A stretch of DNA of 64,000 bases from Athripsodes cinereus (Eukaryota > Arthropoda > Insecta > Trichoptera > Leptoceridae): NCBI GenBank assembly GCA_947579605.1, contig OX388314.1:22007982-22071981 (forward strand). The letters are read 5' to 3'. Shown in pieces: positions 9,791 to 20,512 of the stretch. Both the position numbers and the translations under genes were made by a program. The notes beneath the pieces are model-generated. The model did not search any database. It was not told the DNA's origin and worked only from the letters and a program-made list of their open reading frames with translations. Every line of letters begins with the position of its first letter. Within the stretch, counting starts at the first letter, position 1.

Positions 9791-10572
9791 AATAGAAAAG
9801 AATATTATTAAAAAAATATATAGAAATCAACAAATTTTATGGTGAAGTCAAAAAAAATGGAAGAATTCTGACGCCTAAAATTCCCCAGAAAGCGATGAGC
9901 TCGAGAAGCTTACAAATATCGTTAACTCGATAAATTCGAGAAAATTACGTAAGCATGTAGGTATATAAATCCAATACAGTCGAGAATATCCTCCTTATTC
10001 TTTTATTTTATTGACACTTTGCCGCGAATTTCTTTGCAGTGTTCTTCATTTTCTTTTCTTTTTCCCAATGTATCTACCAAATAAGTATATAACATGTACC
10101 AAACGTATATTTCCTTTTATTCCATCAGCATAAATTGCGAATGCAGCAAATTTTATACACGAGGGAAATGCACAATCATCTGAGAAAATATATGAATAAA
10201 GATTTATGTCACACATCAAAAATTTTGACAGAATACTCGTATTTCTCGATATAGGTAGACGTCGGTTTTATCATTTTGAAGAATATAAAAATGACATAAA
10301 TAAATTCAATGAAGCTTATAAAGTATACATATTTTCAACAATTTGTTCATCCTAAAATATTCTCCTCAAGAACACAGGTAAGAATTCAGTGTTTCCATTG
10401 TTTTCAACTTGTTTTATAATAATATATTGTCGAAAGAGAGGCAAAGTTGAAGTGGTCACAGGCGAGGACAATTACGTTACTCAATATCAAAATTGGACAA
10501 AAAGGGTGGCGGAGGAGAAGAGACCTTGTGAATATGTGATTGTTTGTTTCTATTCTAGTATGTAGTATATAA
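9791..10572. other. AT-rich interval, no gene seen
   Basis: No recognisable coding sequence or repeat up to the LINE family A fragment. Confidence 0.3.
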
Positions 10573-10951
10573 AACAAGTGTTTTAGGAGGATTTTGGATG
10601 TAAAATGGTATGAACATGTCACAAATGACGATGTGCGCCGACGCACCCGGCAGGGATCTGTAATCTCCGTGATACAGGAGAGACGACGGTCCTGGCTGGA
10701 TCATGTTCTGAGAATGCCCAATGATAGTTGGCCAAAAAGAGTATTGTTCTTCCGTCCGCAGGGGTTCCGTCCACCTGGGCGTCCCTCTTTCACAACGCAC
10801 CGTTCCTATAACAACGACATCAGAGTGCAGGGAATGTCGTGGGAAGAGGTGACGCGATTGTCACAGAGACGCTCTGAATGGAGGAGGCTGGTTTCTGCAC
10901 TGTGCTCCCGAGAGGAGTATTGAAGGCGATGATGATGATGATGATGATGAT
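10573..10951 (+). mobile_element. LINE family A, C-terminal fragment
   Basis: The ORF 10594-10923 reads MDVKWYEHVTNDDVRRRT, SVISVIQERRRSWLDHVLRM, GFRPPGRPSF and ends SALCSREEY. It is truncated 5' of the LYGxE-W box and retains a long (GAT)n tail (about 10927-10952). Compared with the other copies it carries several non-synonymous changes (G to D in WLGHV, R to Y at the end), as expected of a dead copy. Confidence 0.88.
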
Positions 10952-11312
10952 GAATGCATATGAAAAAATGTATTTAATGTACTAATAAATAAATAAGTAA
11001 ATACATATTGGAAACTGATAAACACAGGAATTGTGAAATGGGCATTCTCTTGAATCTCAAAAGGAATGTCCCTTTTATTATCATAAGGAATTTTTATTAG
11101 AACTTTTATTAGAAAGCTAATATTATTATCATTTTAAAGATTTTCCAGACAATTTGAGCTTGATGTACCAACCTACCCATAATAATAATGACAAGATTCA
11201 TTGTTATATGCATAGTTCAGTTGAATAGACTGAGGATATTAAAATTCATATAGATTCCTAAAAAAGGACAATAATTTAATAAAATGTCAAATGTGAAATT
11301 AATTAAATATAT
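10952..11312. other. AT-rich spacer, no gene seen
   Basis: Between two LINE fragments; nothing recognised. Confidence 0.3.
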
Positions 11313-12213
11313 TTGCACGAAAAAAAAGGTCGACATGATTAGATATGCTGACGACATAGCACTGCTCGCAGACTCCGAGATGGAGCTGAACGAAGCCTTA
11401 GGAAAAATGGAAAGTATACTGTTGTCAAAGTACAACATGAAAATAAATAATAATAATAATAAACTTTATTGTGCTTAAAAAACATACATATATACATATT
11501 ATTAATACCAAAAATTATCATGCACAATGGGCGAGTTTATCGCGTGTAAGCGATATCTTCCAACTAACCTAAATAAAGACAAAACAAAATGTATGGTCGT
11601 TGGAAGGGAGGAAACGACTAAAAACATTGCCATAAATGGAGTGAGCATCAAACAAGTAAGAGAATTTGTGTACTTGGGCAGCAAAATAAACCAGGACGGA
11701 CGCTCCAAATCAAAAATTGTGAGCAGAATAAACCAGGCACGAATTGCCTTTAACAAAAAATCCAAAATATTAGAATCGCCTAATATTGATCTTAGCGTGA
11801 GGAAGAATCTCACTAAAGCCTTTGTGTGGAGCATTTTGCTATATGGCATTTGAAATGTGGTGCTATAGACGCATGCTGAAGATTCATTGGTCGGAACACG
11901 TCGAAAACGAAGAAGTGTTAACCAGGGCTGGCGAAAAAAGGCAACTCCTCAAAAGAATCTGCCAACAACGAGCTTACTGAATTGGCCACAACATCAGGCA
12001 CCCAGGACTGCTCATCGCAATCGCAGAAGGCAGGACCGAAGGCACAAATGGCATAGAGGCCGACCGAGAGATGCCTATATGGACCAACTGAAGAGGGACA
12101 TTAGCTGTGGCTCATACATGGAGTTGAAGAGACTGGCTGAGAATAGGGAGGAGTGGAGAAGAAAGTCCAAACTCGTTGCAGACCAATCCAATGGATTGTA
12201 ACTCATTATATAT
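11313..12213 (+). mobile_element. LINE family B: RT motif C to C-terminus, disrupted
   Basis: It starts in the RT catalytic motif C (IRYADDIALLADSE, with the metal-binding YADD) at about 11338. It continues after an insertion with KTKCMVVGREETTKNIAING and VREFVYLGSKINQDGR (thumb-type YLGS), then AFVWSILLYG. A frameshift near 11850 separates this from the last part: NRRRQDRRHKWHRGRPRDAYM, LKRDISCGSYMELKRLAENR and the end KLVADQSNGL. The same end occurs at 47521 and 61225. The 5' portion (endonuclease and most of RT) is missing. Lesions: a nested tail-type J insertion at about 11446-11570, a frameshift, and loss of reading frame around the W-box. Nonfunctional. Confidence 0.88.
11446..11570 (-). 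mobile_element. Type J tail inserted into LINE B
   Basis: (AAT)n aaactttattgtgc ... cacaatgggcgagtttatcgcgtgtaagcgatatcttccaactaacc is the antisense of the type J tail (compare 19487-19634). It interrupts the LINE B reading frame between KYNMKIN and LNKDKTKC; short aaataa sequences at both edges may be the target duplication. Confidence 0.75.
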
Positions 12214-12370
12214 AGTTGCACGAGTTATACTCAATTTTGAAAGGATTAATTATACTTTTATGCATCTCAAAAGGGTTCTTGATATTCGCTCTATACTCGT
12301 TAAGATCATTCCAAAAAATCAAATGATTAAATACATTTTACAATATTTCTATGAATTTTTTTATCTATCT
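12214..12370. other. AT-rich spacer, no gene seen
   Basis: No feature recognised. Confidence 0.3.
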
Positions 12371-12513
12371 CAAATTCAGCGATGAGGTTTGCCACCCATT
12401 TCGAATGTATAAATTATTTGTTGGCACAGAGAAGACGACTTGCATGTTTATTACATGCAGCTGGTCTACTGGCTAACCCACTTGTGGGGTATGCCGTAAT
12501 GGTGTAGTAGTAG
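12371..12513 (+). repeat. R260 repeat, sense 3' half with open peptide frame
   Basis: Reads gcgatgaggtttgccaccc ... gcttgcatgtttattacatgcagctgg-type sequence to atgccgtaatggtgtagtagtag. One frame is fully open: AMRFATHFECINYLLAQRRR, then LACLLHAAGLLANPLVGYAV, MV and TAG. The (TAG)n end is the 3' end of the family. Confidence 0.8.
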
Positions 12514-12550
12514 TTCTATGAATTATTTATCAATCGTTACTATCGCAAAA

Positions 12551-12990
12551 AGTGGCAAACCTCATCGCTAATGTTGAGATGTAAAGTGTCTAAATTTTTC
12601 GAACACCTGCCTTTTACTCACTCACTCATCGCCCCCAACGCTCCTCTCGGGAGCACAGGGCAGAAACCAGCCTCCTCCATTCAGAGCGTCTCTGTGCCAA
12701 TTGCGTCACCTCTTCCCACGACATTCCTTGCGCTCTGATATCGTTGTTATAGGAATGGTGTATTGTGAAAGAGGGACGCCCGGGCCTACGGAACCCCTGC
12801 GGACGGAAGAACAGTGCTCTTTTTGGCCAACTATCATTGGGCATTCTCAAAACATGTCCCAGCCAGGACCATCGTCTCTCTTGTATTACGGAGATTACAG
12901 GTCTCTGCTGGGTGCGCCTTTTACAGGACACTCGAAAACTTACGGAGAAGAGTGGGAGACCAATTCTTTACCGGGTGCTCCACGGGATTA
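12551..12990 (-). repeat. R260 repeat, split by a LINE A insertion
   Basis: The left part (12551-12617) gives ggcaaacctcatcgctaat and ttttcgaacacctgccttttac. The right part (12916-12990) resumes with gccttttacaggacactcgaaaacttacgg and ends ccgggtgctccacgggatt. The intervening 298 bp is a LINE family A insertion flanked by a 9-bp duplication (gccttttac). Confidence 0.9.
12618..12915 (-). mobile_element. LINE family A nested inside R260
   Basis: The minus-strand frame 12626-12931 contains RRTQQRPVISVIQERRWSWL, GHVLRMPNDSWPKRALFF, GFRRPGRPSF and SALCSREERWGR, with a (TGA)n-type tail at the plus-strand left edge (tcactcactcatcg). It is bounded by gccttttac at 12609-12617 and 12916-12924. It is truncated at the KWYEHV..RRR segment. 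The insertion is younger than the R260 copy it splits. Confidence 0.92.
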
Positions 12991-13582
12991 GTTAAAATAG
13001 CTTTTATGAAAATTCAAATTCATTTAGATAAACATTTAGTGTCCTATTCATACTAAGAAACTACCGAATATATCAAATTAAAATAAAATGGCTATGTTTT
13101 TTTATGTATTTAATTAATTTCCAAGCCATAAAAATAATATTATGAAAATTGGAATTTATTTGAATGGTGGTCGTTATAAAGAGGTTTTGTGTTTATAAAA
13201 TTCAATTTACCGTCCAACAATGGACTTAATGACGTGTCATTTCGAGTTCTTACTACAAACCGCTTTTGTAGTAAGTAGTACCTACAGGAGATATCAACGG
13301 AGAAGAAAGCAAATAATTCAGTGTGAATGTTGTATACCTGCTTGATGTTTTGGCAAAATTCGTCCACTTTATGTCACCCTAAATAAAGCAAGTATGAACG
13401 AACATACAAATGGAAATATAATTTTCATTATGAAAATAAAAACTAGAACTAAGACGTTACTGGCTGTTTGGAAGAAATCGCAATATGCAGTATTATGTGC
13501 GCCAGCTATACTTACGTTTATTATTTAAAGGAAAGTTTTACTTTGAAGAAAATACAAGCTTCTTTTAGATTTATATTGATAC
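12991..13582. other. AT-rich interval, no gene seen
   Basis: A minus-strand 75-codon frame (13140-13367) shows no recognisable domain. Confidence 0.3.
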
Positions 13583-13773
13583 CGTGTGAATTGAAAAGAA
13601 TTGGTCTCTCACACTATTTAGTAACTTTTCGAGTGTCCTATATGTTATGTTTTACTCACTGATGAGTGTTCTGAGTGTCTAATTTTTTTGTTGGCAGGGA
13701 GAGGAAAGTTTGCATGTTTATTACATAGAACTGGTCTGCTGGCTACCTCACTTGTGCAATATACCGTAGATAG
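13583..13773 (+). repeat. R260 repeat, diverged sense copy
   Basis: Landmarks in order: ttggtctctcacac, ttttcgagtgtcctat, ttggcagggagaggaaagtttgcatgtttattacat, ctggtctgctggctacctcacttgtg, ataccgtagatag. A deletion removes the gatgaggtttgccaccc segment. Confidence 0.7.
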
Positions 13774-14512
13774 ATGAACTACTTTATTTCTTTCCAGTAC
13801 AGAAAGCTTATCGTATAAGAGGGTTGCCAGGGTAGTTACAAACTCTGAAACGACAGCGCTCTTTTTGATTAAGTTATTCTATAAACATGACATATACTCT
13901 ACACAACCATTGTTTCTCCCATACCATGGAAGCTACAGGTTTTACAAAGAAATCCACACAGTATTTAGGTAGGTACATATATTTGAGGATTTTGGAGGCA
14001 AAATGTTGAACTAAAACGGAATATTCACAAACTTTTTCATATTTCCTGAATATGCCATTGTAATGTAAAACGGAAGTACCCACTAACATAAAGAAATATA
14101 AGTATGATAAAATTGTTACAATTGTTAGCTTTACTTTTATTACGAATGTATTCTTCAGCGAGCAAATGAGAGAGAAACTCTGAATATTGTATTATATACG
14201 TTGAAGATCAAAGAACAAGAACAAGGTTTGTATAAGGAAAGATCAAATAATATAAGAATAGAAAATATGTATGGAAATAAGGGTTAAGGAGCAGGAAATA
14301 AGATGTTATTGAAACATGCACAGTAGGAAAAGTGTACCTACTGTATATAATATATTGATGTAAATAAAGAAAAGAAACTATGTACTAGTATACAATGTTG
14401 TATGTAATTGTGAGTTGTGCTATAAATATTGTATTAAATAATTGCGAACAATGCTTTAAAATAATATATGAAATATCAAACATCACACATTAAAATTTAA
14501 TCAAGTATTAGT
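13774..14512. other. AT-rich interval, no gene seen
   Basis: A minus-strand 71-codon frame at 13874-14089 has no recognisable family. Confidence 0.3.
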
Positions 14513-14700
14513 TTTTTTTTAAATATTAAAAAAAAAGATATATCTGGGTTTTACTATAAACCCAAATACAACCTTATACACCTTTCAAAGTAAGCTAAAA
14601 TCTTGTGTCGTGAAAGGGGAATACGCCAGTACCTGGGGTCGAACCGCGGATTCCTTGCACATGAGACCGAGACTCTTCTTCCAGACTACAGACGAACTCT
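14513..14700 (-). mobile_element. tRNA-derived SINE, near full length
   Basis: The most complete copy. On the minus strand: head tctgtagtctggaagaagag, a strong B box (gcggttcgaccccagg), the body (attcccctttcacgacacaag ... aaggtgtataaggttgtatttgggtttat), then cccagatatatc and an A-rich tail. About 188 bp. The GGTTCGANNCC core supports an RNA polymerase III promoter origin. Confidence 0.85.
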
Positions 14701-14896
14701 AAATAATTGAAAACAAGCAATTTAACTTGTTCTACGATGAAAACGATTTGTATACAATAAAGGAATGGTTATAATTTGTTAAGTACGTAAAATATAGGTC
14801 AGTGTTATGAACGAACTTGAAATTAATAATAAAAAAATAATAGTTCCCTTAGAATTCACGTAACAAAAAATACTTGATCATATGCATATGAATTTT
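14701..14896. other. Spacer between two SINE copies
   Basis: AT-rich; nothing recognised. Confidence 0.3.
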
Positions 14897-15042
14897 TGTT
14901 ATAAACTCAAATATAACCTTAAACATCTTTCACAGTTAGCTGAAAGCTTATGTCGTGAAAGGGTAGTTTGCCGGCACCTGGGATTATACACCACGCCTCT
15001 CGTGTATGTGATCGAGACTCTACCTTCAGGCTACCGTCGAAG
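14897..15042 (-). mobile_element. tRNA-derived SINE, diverged
   Basis: Minus strand: cgacggtagcctgaaggtagag head, a decayed B-box region (tataatcccagg), then the body with ccggcaaactaccctttcacgacataagc and aaggtttatatttgag. The A tail is lost. It is in the same orientation as the copy 200 bp upstream. Confidence 0.75.
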
Positions 15043-15189
15043 TCATTAATTTATCACTTCATTCAAACATTTGGAGGTTTAAAAACCGTCACAATGGAAG
15101 AGAGAATTTAATTTGTCAATTTATTCTTTAAGCGGAAAAAGTTTCAATAAAGATAATTTTTGGTACAATAAGATGTCATACTTTCTCTG

Positions 15190-15300
15190 TATGCTCTGTC
15201 ATGTTCTTCCGACATTGGCGATCACCATGAAGAAAGCTTTGGAATTCTGTGTTATTCGAAACAATCCTCCGCACCCATTGCTGTTTGAGAAAGTGTTTTT
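15190..15300 (-). mobile_element. LINE family F, C-terminal remnant
   Basis: The minus-strand translation includes NGCGGLFRITQNSKAFFMVI and ANVGRT, matching the other family F ends (ELFRVTQDKEAYFIMIVNI at 34600; ELF...at 59460). Only about 35 codons remain. The 99-codon plus-strand frame over it (15113-15412) is antisense and not a gene. Confidence 0.6.
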
Positions 15301-15988
15301 TTTTCTGCAACTGACACTGATAAACCTTATAGTGGCTTGGTTATCTACTTGTATATTGCTAAGTACACCAATAACCATTGTAGTATATTTGATTATTAAC
15401 AATTATTTATAAGAAAAATATATAAAAATATGTAAAGACAACAATTTACTCAAATATGTAAAGATAAATATGTGTTAATATCGTTTGATGTGTTTAATGA
15501 AAATAATTAATGTAGGTAATTATGTAGAAATTTCACCTTGTCATTCCTTATACATACTATTAGGCTGAAATTATTATAGGTAATAATGAGCTTAGATACG
15601 TTTGATTGACGTAAATTGACGTAATATTGCGTAACCTGGTATCAGAACGTTAAATCAATGATTCTCAAAATGGTATGTATCGACTTTTAGGAATCCATTC
15701 AGAACTTCACTGGCTTGTGAAACATATAATATTTAAGTTACATTATATAATAATATTATGTAAATGCTGTTTGTTTGTTTTGTTTTGTATTAATAACGGT
15801 AACGAAAATTAGAAATGCTTAAGAAGAAAAAGTGGTTCAAAAAATAGATCTCCTTAAAATACACCATGCCTAAAAATTGAATTATCATAAACGGAGTTTG
15901 TAATTCAACTAAAAATGTAGTTTCATTCACATGAATAATTTTTAAAGTAAAGGATGTGTATTTGGGGAATTTAATTTGTAATTTTTGA
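15301..15988. other. AT-rich interval, no gene seen
   Basis: No feature recognised on either strand. Confidence 0.3.
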
Positions 15989-16175
15989 CTACTACTACTG
16001 TACCATCACGGCATATCTCACAAGTGAGGTAGCCAGCAGACCAGCAGGATATAATAAACATGCAAGCCATCTTCTCTGTGCCAATAAAAATTAAGACAAT
16101 CAGGATGGGCGGCAAACATCATCGCTAAATTTAAGATATAAAAAGTCTTTTAAATTTTTTTAGAACACGTATTTT
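15989..16175 (-). repeat. R260 repeat, 3' part
   Basis: ctactactactgtaccatcacggcatatctcacaag, ggtagccagcagaccagc, aaacatgcaagccatcttctctgtgccaataaaa, caggatgggcggcaaacatcatcgctaaatttaag. The copy stops near the ttagaacacg segment. Confidence 0.85.
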
Positions 16176-16810
16176 TTTGACCTCATGTTTAGATAAATTC
16201 GAGATCCTAAGAACATTCTCCGTGGAGGGATCAAGCAAAATAAAACTTAAAAAGTGCGATCCATATAAAAAAAAATACGAGGTCTACAAGACAAACAAGT
16301 TTGAGGACCTCTGCTTCTTACGAATACGTAGATTTTGTTAATAACGTTTCACGCGAATCGTGATAAACAGAATTGACTCAAATCAATATTGATGAGCATG
16401 TTATCAAAACTACTTCGATAATAATGAAATGATTTACATTTGTATTTGACGGGAGATTAAAAGTTGCTGATCGTGAAGTAACAGAAAAATAAATGAAGAG
16501 TTTAATAGTATTATTAATTAAATGAAAGGTCTTCTTATTCCTATTTTACTTGCTTACTTTTGCTGACATAAAATCTTATTATGCAATATTCCAATATTTA
16601 TAAATCGTCTATTTACAATGTCTCATTAGAATATTTTTGATTGAAATACTCGTATAATAATTATATCACTTACACTTATTTTCCCTGTATTCTTATGTAT
16701 GTATACTTATTTTACCTGTTTTCTTGATTTGACAAATGAACTGTGTTTGTTGTTGTTGTTTTTATGATGCTGCCACCCCATATGATTGTCAACGTGTCAA
16801 ATATGTAAAA
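16176..16810. other. AT-rich interval, no gene seen
   Basis: Nothing recognised. Confidence 0.3.
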
Positions 16811-16929
16811 TACTACTACTACTATACCATCACGGCATATCCCACAAGTGGGGTAGCCAGCAGATCAGCTGCATGTAAGAAACATGCAAACTGTCCTCTT
16901 CGTGCCAATATAAAATCAAGACATTCAGG
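16811..16929 (-). repeat. R260 repeat, 3' third
   Basis: tactactactactataccatcacggcatatcccacaagtggggtagccagcagatcagctgcatg ... aagacattcagg. Ends abruptly at the attcagg landmark. Confidence 0.85.
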
Positions 16930-17068
16930 TAATATGTAAAATAAATATATAAAAATGAATGTTTATGACACTTTTTACAGGATGCGTGGTGAGTGTAAAG
17001 AGTAAGAGAGGATGCATGACGTATGGTTTGATAATGACAGAATCGAAAAACGTGTATAGAAATAGGAA

Positions 17069-17324
17069 TACTATACTAACCATCAAGGAATATTCCACAA
17101 ATGGGGTAGCCAGCAGATCAATTGCATTTAATAAATATGCAAACTGTCCTTTCCATGCCAACAAGACATTTATTAAGACATTCGGGACGGATGGAAAACC
17201 TCATCGGTGAATTCAAGATGTCAAATGTTTTTTTTTTTTAATTTTCGAACACCTGCCTTTTACAGCACACTTGTAAACTGACGAAAAACAGTGAGAGACG
17301 ACTTCTTTGCCGGGTGCACCACAG
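17069..17324 (-). repeat. R260 repeat, near full length
   Basis: Runs from the degenerate (TAC)n edge through ccacaaatggggtagccagcagatcaattgc, ggatggaaaacctcatcgg, tttcgaacacctgccttttacag and gccgggtgcacc. On the sense strand the peptide frame is kept: LAWKGQFAYLLNA, then LLATPFVEYSLMV, with amino-acid differences from other copies but no stop before the end. Confidence 0.85.
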
Positions 17325-17479
17325 AAACAAGAGAAGGCACTCAACTTATTTTGGTGATGCCAAGATTTCATATATTTACCGGGAATAAAAAGATCTTTCA
17401 TTTTTTTTTGTAAGTTTTTGAGTAACCTATAAGTAAAAGGGTTCGTAAAACATTATAAATAAAGCATTTAACATGTCAT

Positions 17480-17575
17480 TCAGAATGTCTTATTTTGTTG
17501 TGACACAATAAGAACGACTTGGATGCTTATTGCGTGTGGTTTTTCCACTGGCTGCGTTACTCCTTAAAGATTTCG
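17480..17575 (+). repeat. R260 repeat, diverged fragment
   Basis: attcagaatgtcttattttg, gaacgacttggatgcttattgcgtg, ctggctgcgttactcc match the sense 3' third with many changes. Confidence 0.5.
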
Positions 17576-18709
17576 CGATAGCAAGAACTATCGAAAAAAA
17601 TATCATACTAAGCATATACCTAATTTAAACTTCGGGGATAATCAGTTTGAAAAACAATTTAACGAACAATTTCCTGACGCATGATTAACAATATTAGTTT
17701 TGCAATTCAGGATAATGACTTGGACGTTCAATTCTGGAAGATACGGTTCCGATCCAACACGTTACCATCAAAGTTAATGTAGATTTTCAAATGAGTTTAT
17801 TGATTTTTCAGATTAACCCTACACATCCAACAAAAATAATGTTTGGCGAAAGTAGCGGGTACATAGGAGTTGTTTCCCGCAAATTAAGGTAGGTACCATG
17901 TCACAAATACCGGAAACGGACAGCTAGTTAATTAAAAGAACGTGTAGCCCTCACCTATAATAATACATTTCCTATACGGGCATTAGTAACCAAACAAACA
18001 GCGGTTTGGACGGATACAGGATCACAGATATTCAAGAAATCTTTAATGGGAATGCTAGATACCTGGTTTTCGAATAATTGGATCACTGTCGTGACGTGTT
18101 AAATTTACAACAAGACGAGGTGTTTTAGGATTAGAAATGGAGTGAAAACGTTTTGATTTTTTTAGCAATGTTTTTTGCGAGTTTTAATTTAAATGAATCA
18201 AAAAATATTTTTTAATTGTCGAACGGTATAGATTATTTCTTTTTCAACAAATTGAATATTTGGTGTCGATTTAAAAAAAAACTGCACGATACAGTAAGGT
18301 ATTGAATTTAATCTGGTATCCAACCGGATTTAGTAAATCTGATTATGTTTTACTATCCGAATATTAGTCAAACATCCGTTTCATCTCTTACAGACATACA
18401 TAGGTACTTTCTTAATAAACTGTTCTTCTGTTAGTATATATTATGTTGTATAATGTATAAACAAAACAACAAGCAAACAAAAAAAACTATTTCTCATTGG
18501 AAAACCGTAAACAAAAGGATACTAATTCCATTAAGATCCTTCTCTAACTAGAGACCAATTCTCTTTTCCTATACCTAATTTCTTGTACCGACCTCATACT
18601 ACATAATGTCCATTCTTTACGTACAATGCGTCATCTCATGAACTTTGGGTATTAACAAATTTTATTAATTAACCTTATTTAATAAATTAATGCAATGCTC
18701 TACGTGCAA
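17576..18709. other. AT-rich interval, no gene seen
   Basis: No ORF or repeat assignment could be supported. A cggtttggacggatac phrase near 18002 is isolated. Confidence 0.3.
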
Positions 18710-18985
18710 TTGCGGAAAAACCCCTCAGAGACAGAGTCAAAAACACCGAAATAACAAAAATCTGAGAAACTGAAGATATCGTTCGGTGGAGCAGTAAGAG
18801 AAGATGGTTCTGGAGGAACCATGTGGACCACACGAGAAGTGTTAGATAAGCCCACATCGTCGCGAACGAAACTCCACTAGGACGAAGAATGCCACCTAAA
18901 AGATGGAAGGATACTTGGTCTTCAGCGTCGTAAGAGGAAACAAATTCCGAACAAACAGATCAATGATCTACTACAAGCAGAAGAA
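18710..18985 (+). mobile_element. LINE family E, C-terminal fragment
   Basis: Broken frames give SLRDRVKNTEI, VRWSSKRRWFWRNHVDHTRS, AHIVANETPLGRRMPPKRW, KDTWSSAS and EETNSEQTDQ. This is the W-GHV-type, then G-R-P/P-x-RW type, C-terminal signature of a non-LTR retrotransposon. Internal stops (TGA, TAG, TAA) break it. The second copy, at 40770-40930 on the minus strand, shares AHI..N..PLGRR and the SSAS/E.TSSEQT.Q end. Confidence 0.7.
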
Positions 18986-19478
18986 GAAAAAGAAGACATT
19001 TTTAATAACGCAATCGTGGTTTCAGTAAACTTTTCAATGGTAAACTTTTGTAAGATGAACGAAATTGCGTAGCGTCGTATGTGTACTAACGACCCCAAAG
19101 AAGTATGAAAATTAGTGAATATAAATTAACGAAACGAAACTATCATATACCATCTGGGCCACTACCAAATACGATGACAATATCTTTTGTAAGTCTTATA
19201 ATAATAATAATATAATATTGGATCATTTTTATCTGGCGCCGTTTAATGATCCGTGACCATCTCAAGGGCGCCGTGACTTCTCCCGAACAGCAATATCTTT
19301 AACTTGGTTCTAAGTCTGGTGGTGGACTGATTCTCTCTCAATTCAGTCTGTGGTCAGAAAGAGATCAGTACGCGACACATGTTAATGTTATTTAGAACTA
19401 TTGATGCACTTATTATGAAAGATCTACCATGATACGGAACACAGAATATTAAATGCGAGAATTTGATTAAAATTGACG
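18986..19478. other. Spacer, no gene seen
   Basis: A slightly GC-richer stretch (about 19232-19330) carries 'tctggcgccgtttaatgatccgtgaccatctcaagggcgcc', partly echoed at 26409-26450 (cggtaccgtttaatgatgcatccatctcaagggcg). A short repeat of unknown type. Confidence 0.35.
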
Positions 19479-19486
19479 TAAACATA

Positions 19487-19634
19487 ATAATAATAATAAT
19501 AATAATAAAAATCTTTATTGCACAAAAAAACAAACATTATTAAAACACAAACATTGCAGAACCAGACAAATAAATTTGTGCAATGGGCGAGTTTATCGCA
19601 GAAGCGCGATATCTTCCAACTAACCCATAACCCA
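19487..19634 (-). mobile_element. Type J tail insertion with target duplication
   Basis: (AAT)n aaaatctttattgcac ... gtgcaatgggcgagtttatcgc ... gatatcttccaactaaccc in antisense. Flanked by taaacata at 19479-19486 and 19635-19642, an 8-bp target duplication. Confidence 0.8.
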
Positions 19635-19774
19635 TAAACATACACTGATATTATACGAAAACTGTGCGAATTTATTATGTGATTGCACACGCGAAAGCTG
19701 AACACTATAGGATCAAGTTATACCGTGAAAACGGCTGTTTTTTCGAGAGTATTGTAAAACGTGTCTGGCAGCTA

Positions 19775-19865
19775 AGACAGCGCCAAGAACACCCTTATAT
19801 GGTAGTTTCGTGTGTAAAATTTACATAATTGTGTGACCTCATACAACGGTTAATTGAAAAAATAA
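19775..19865. repeat. Partial copy of the tRNA-like foldback end
   Basis: cgccaagaacacccttatatggtagtttcgtgtgtaaaatttacat ... catacaacggttaattgaaaaa matches 61070-61155 joined to 61274-61285. It is thus an uninterrupted paralogue of the site into which LINE B inserted at 61156. Confidence 0.7.
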
Positions 19866-20512
19866 AATCGTAATACAAACTTGTATTATTATGTTTGTTT
19901 ATTTTACGACATGTTTGACTCATCTGATGCAGTGACTCAATCGACTAATCTTTTCGTAGGAGATATAGTGATAGTGTAAATAAACATAAACACATCAATG
20001 CTTATTTAATTAATTATCACAATTTTAGTGTAAAAGAATATGACATGCGAATAATTTCAAAGATCACATACTATTTTAAAGTATTTTAAAGGAAACGTAC
20101 CTAGGATGTTCGTTATTTGAAGTTTTCTCCCGCATGTCTCAACCCGAACTCCTTTGTGATTCAACAACAAAAACCATAGATGGAAACTCTCCATTATATA
20201 TTGTAACTGAACAAACAATTCCGCTATAATAATGGAGCCCATACTACACTTACTCACTCACATATAAACTACATATTAGTAGGCTACTACATACATACAT
20301 ACATGTTAGAAAATCACTAGATGTTCCATCCTATACATATGTAGTGTGCAAGGATTTTTTCATTATTTATTATGCTGCTAATGATTTATTATGCAATAGG
20401 TATATATTGCAGGTATATAAATGTAAGATGTACAACGCTAGATAGGGATGAAACATGTATAGAAATTAATACCGAAGCTTTGATAAATGTAATTCTCAAT
20501 TGAGAAGACTTA
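19866..20512. other. AT-rich interval, no gene seen
   Basis: A 66-codon minus-strand frame at 20057-20257 has no recognisable domain. A (TACA)n stretch lies near 20286-20303. Confidence 0.3.
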
